From Streptomyces sp. V3I8 (GTDB taxonomy: Bacteria; Actinomycetota; Actinomycetes; Streptomycetales; Streptomycetaceae), in NCBI RefSeq assembly GCF_030817535.1, contig NZ_JAUSZL010000002.1:868001-932000 (forward strand): 64,000 nt of DNA. The letters run 5' to 3'. The first letter of the stretch is position 1. Every line of letters begins with the position of its first letter. Made by a program: the position numbers and the translations under genes. Below are positions 62,201 to 64,000 of this stretch, piece after piece. Under the pieces are notes generated by a model. It saw nothing but the letters and a program-made list of their open reading frames with translations, was not told the origin of the DNA and did not search any database.

Positions 62201-63106
62201 TCAGTGGTGCGCCACGACGACGACGGGCGCGGTGGCGTGGTGCAGGACGGCATGCGTGACGGGGCCGATGTGCGCCCCGAAGGGGTTCGTCCGGATCCGT
62301 CGCCCGACGACGACCAGGGAGGCTTCGCGGGACGCGTTCACCAGGTGGCCGGCCGCGCTGCCGTAGCGGGACTGTTCGACGACCTCGACGTCGGGGAACT
62401 TCTGCCGCCAGGGGCGCAGCACTTCGGTGAGGGCGGCGACCTGTTGCCTGGACAGCTCTTCGTGGAGCCCGAGGTCCGCCGAGAGTCCGTACGCGTAGTA
62501 GGGCGGCGGGTTCCAGCCGTGGACGACCCGCAGGCCGGCCCCTCGCCGGGTCGCCGCGTCGAAGGCGAACTCGATCACCGTGTCGTCCGGGCTGTCGGTG
62601 TCGAGGCCGAGCAGCACGGGGCGGAAGGGGCTCGCGGCGGAGGGGATGCCGGACGGGTCCATCACATGCTCGTCGGCGGCCTGCTCACCGGCGCGGACCA
62701 GGACCACGGGCCGGTCGGTCCGGGCGACTACAGCGTGGCCGACGGAGCCCAGCAGGAACCCTCCGATGCCACTCATACCGCGGGAGCCGAGGACCATCAG
62801 TTCGGCGTCCTTCGCCGCACGCGCCAGCACCTCACGGGGCGAACCGCCCAGCTGTTCCACGCTCACGTCCACGCCGGGGTGACGCAGTCGCAGGCCGTCG
62901 GCCGCCTCGCGGGGAACGCGCTCGGTCCAGTGCTGCTGCGTCTCGGCGCCGAGGAGCGGTGCCTGGGCGATGGGCTCGGGAACGGGCTCCCAGACGTGGA
63001 CGAGCTTCAGCGGCAGACCGCGCAGCTTCGCCTCGCGGGCCGCCCATTCGGCGGCGGTCAGGCTCTCGGCCGAGCCGTCCAGACCTGCGACGACTGTGCG
63101 GACCAT
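62201..63106 (-). CDS. universal stress protein, two Usp domains
   Basis: A 301-residue tandem Usp. Domain 1: VVAGLDGSAESLTAAEWAAR to LVLGSRGMSGIGGFLLGSVG; domain 2: VLLGLDTDSPDDTVIEFAFD to VVVGRRIRTNPFGAHIGPVT, HAVLHH and VVVVAHH. Both nucleotide loops look intact. AGGAGG lies 7 bases before the ATG at 63106. It is the first gene of the Usp-adhA-Usp operon, with a clear pair of operator boxes 60-100 bases upstream. The truncated gene at 30431-30772 is its closest relative in the window. Confidence 0.92.
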   Translation of the reverse strand: MVRTVVAGLDGSAESLTAAEWAAREAKLRGLPLKLVHVWEPVPEPIAQAPLLGAETQQHWTERVPREAADGLRLRHPGVDVSVEQLGGSPREVLARAAKDAELMVLGSRGMSGIGGFLLGSVGHAVVARTDRPVVLVRAGEQAADEHVMDPSGIPSAASPFRPVLLGLDTDSPDDTVIEFAFDAATRRGAGLRVVHGWNPPPYYAYGLSADLGLHEELSRQQVAALTEVLRPWRQKFPDVEVVEQSRYGSAAGHLVNASREASLVVVGRRIRTNPFGAHIGPVTHAVLHHATAPVVVVAHH

Positions 63107-63167
63107 GATGGTGCCTCCTGAGTGGTGGTGTGGTTCCAGCTTCGTGGCATGGGGGATTCGTGAGGCA

Positions 63168-63203
63168 GGGGCCGCTGGTCCCCGGCCGGGGCCGAACGGC
63201 CCT
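63168..63203 (-). promoter_or_regulatory. paired OsdR-type boxes (clearest example)
   Basis: GGGGCCGCTGGTCCCC (63168-63183) and GGGGCCGAACGGCCCT (63188-63203), 20 bases apart start to start, upstream of the Usp-adhA-Usp operon. The 20-base step is about two helical turns, as for side-by-side dimer binding. Confidence 0.7.
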
Positions 63204-63255
63204 GCGAGCGGCGGATGCGGCAGGCCCGTGGCGGACCCGCCGCGTCTCCGTGCGG

Positions 63256-63885
63256 TCACCGCAGCCAGGCGTTGTCGCGGACGATCGGCAGCCGCGCCCA
63301 GACCCTGCCCAGGCCCCAGGTGGCGCCGGCGCCGGCCGCCGCGAGGACGATCAGGGCCACGGCGTAGATCACGTGGTAGTCGGCGAAGGGGTTCGTCGAC
63401 ATGCTCGGCGTGCCGTCGGACAGGTGCTTCGCCGGCGGCCATTCGGCGATCCACATCAGTGCCATCAGCGCGGTCCCGGCCACGGCCGCCAGCCGCAGCG
63501 TGACCCCGGCCATGACGGCCACTCCGACGCCCAGCAGGCCGAGCATGAAGAGCCAGTTGGCCCAGGTGGCTCCGGCCCAGTCGTGGAACGTGGACTCCAT
63601 CGGGCCGACGGCCACGCTGCTGAGGAAGCCCTTGGTGGGCGAGCCGCCGTCGACCCAGCCCTTGCCGGACGGCGTCGCGTAACCGAAGCCGAAGGTCTTG
63701 TCCAGGAACGCCCACAGGAAGACGAACCCGGTCAGCAGACGCAGTGAGGCGAAGGCGTAGGCACGTGCGGTGTGCGTGTCGCTGAGCGTCGCCACCTCTT
63801 CCCCGGATGCGGGTGTGGTCCGGTTCCCCCGCAGCGACGGCAGGTGGAATCGCGGACTCCGGTGCGGGTGCTCGTGCACGGCCAT
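63256..63885 (-). CDS. DoxX-family membrane protein
   Basis: A 209-residue protein with four transmembrane segments after a 50-residue polar N-terminus: LRLLTGFVFLWAFLDKTFGF, WLFMLGLLGVGVAVMAGVTL, AAVAGTALMALMWIAEW, and VIYAVALIVLAAAGAGATWG. The pattern is DoxX/DoxD. In M. tuberculosis DoxX partners with thiol-redox enzymes; elsewhere DoxD is a thiosulfate:quinone oxidoreductase subunit. The exact role here is unknown. The ATG at 63885 follows GAAGGGA; a GTG-type start at 63927 would add 14 residues. A box lies at 63984. Confidence 0.85.
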   Translation of the reverse strand: MAVHEHPHRSPRFHLPSLRGNRTTPASGEEVATLSDTHTARAYAFASLRLLTGFVFLWAFLDKTFGFGYATPSGKGWVDGGSPTKGFLSSVAVGPMESTFHDWAGATWANWLFMLGLLGVGVAVMAGVTLRLAAVAGTALMALMWIAEWPPAKHLSDGTPSMSTNPFADYHVIYAVALIVLAAAGAGATWGLGRVWARLPIVRDNAWLR

Positions 63886-63983
63886 GGTGATGGTCCCTTC
63901 GAGGTTGTTCCGGTCGGTGTCTGACACCCATGACTCTCGGGGTACGGGGCGCTGGACGCCGGATGCCGAAGGTCCGCAACCGT

Positions 63984-63999
63984 GGGGCTGAACGTCCCT
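63984..63999 (-). promoter_or_regulatory. OsdR-type box at the window edge
   Basis: GGGGCTGAACGTCCCT, 99 bases upstream of the DoxX start; it matches GGGCCGAACGTCCC near adhE with one change. Confidence 0.5.
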
Positions 64000-64000
64000 G

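Overview
The window is chromosomal DNA of a Streptomyces-type actinomycete. Very high G+C, GC-rich third codon positions, GTG starts, ATGA/GTGA stop-start overlaps, and characteristic families (AA10 LPMO, pentapeptide protein, ECF sigma, OsdK/OsdR-like pair, many universal stress proteins) all point that way. I saw no rRNA, tRNA, CRISPR array, insertion sequence or phage module.

Region 1 (1-5.8 kb) is mixed: a small unknown protein, a FUSC/ArAE-type membrane protein, a DUF2470 protein behind a near-perfect iron box, a pentapeptide-repeat protein, a decayed short-chain dehydrogenase and a proline-iminopeptidase-like hydrolase.

Region 2 (6-21.9 kb) is a complete L-rhamnose island. Leftward from a divergent promoter run an ABC importer (rhaT, two permeases, lipoprotein), rhamnose mutarotase, a Tat-exported BNR_4 beta-propeller protein and a LacI regulator. 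Rightward run rhaI, a fused rhamnulose-1-phosphate aldolase/lactaldehyde dehydrogenase, rhaB and lutABC. Together they predict rhamnose -> DHAP + L-lactaldehyde -> L-lactate -> pyruvate. Two LacI-type operators each lie just downstream of a readable -35/-10 promoter.

Region 3 (22-29.7 kb) holds a membrane-anchored AA10 LPMO, a squalene/phytoene-synthase-like protein, an ECF sigma factor next to a Met/His-rich membrane protein with two strong hairpins between them, and a GH65 phosphorylase with a beta-phosphoglucomutase-like HAD enzyme.

Region 4 (29.8-64 kb) looks like a hypoxia/dormancy regulon of the OsdR/DevR kind. It has a DevS-like kinase and DevR-like regulator, pyruvate formate-lyase with its activase, AdhE, GAPDH, phosphoketolase, pyruvate phosphate dikinase, Zn alcohol dehydrogenase, a GNAT/acyl-CoA-synthetase fusion, an Acg-type nitroreductase, a PNPOx-like protein, a CBS-BON protein, a cyclic-nucleotide-domain protein, a short Rv1733c-like protein, DoxX and six intact universal stress proteins. 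Most of the promoters carry the same inverted repeat, roughly GGGCCGNNCGGCCC, which I found by eye and propose as the operator of the local response regulator. The region is also decaying: four universal stress protein remnants, a 5'-truncated exporter permease and a CBS gene that has lost its normal stop.

A second repeat family (GGGGCGCGGGGAACTGCGCG and relatives) occurs six times, all in the first 22 kb, mostly at gene junctions.
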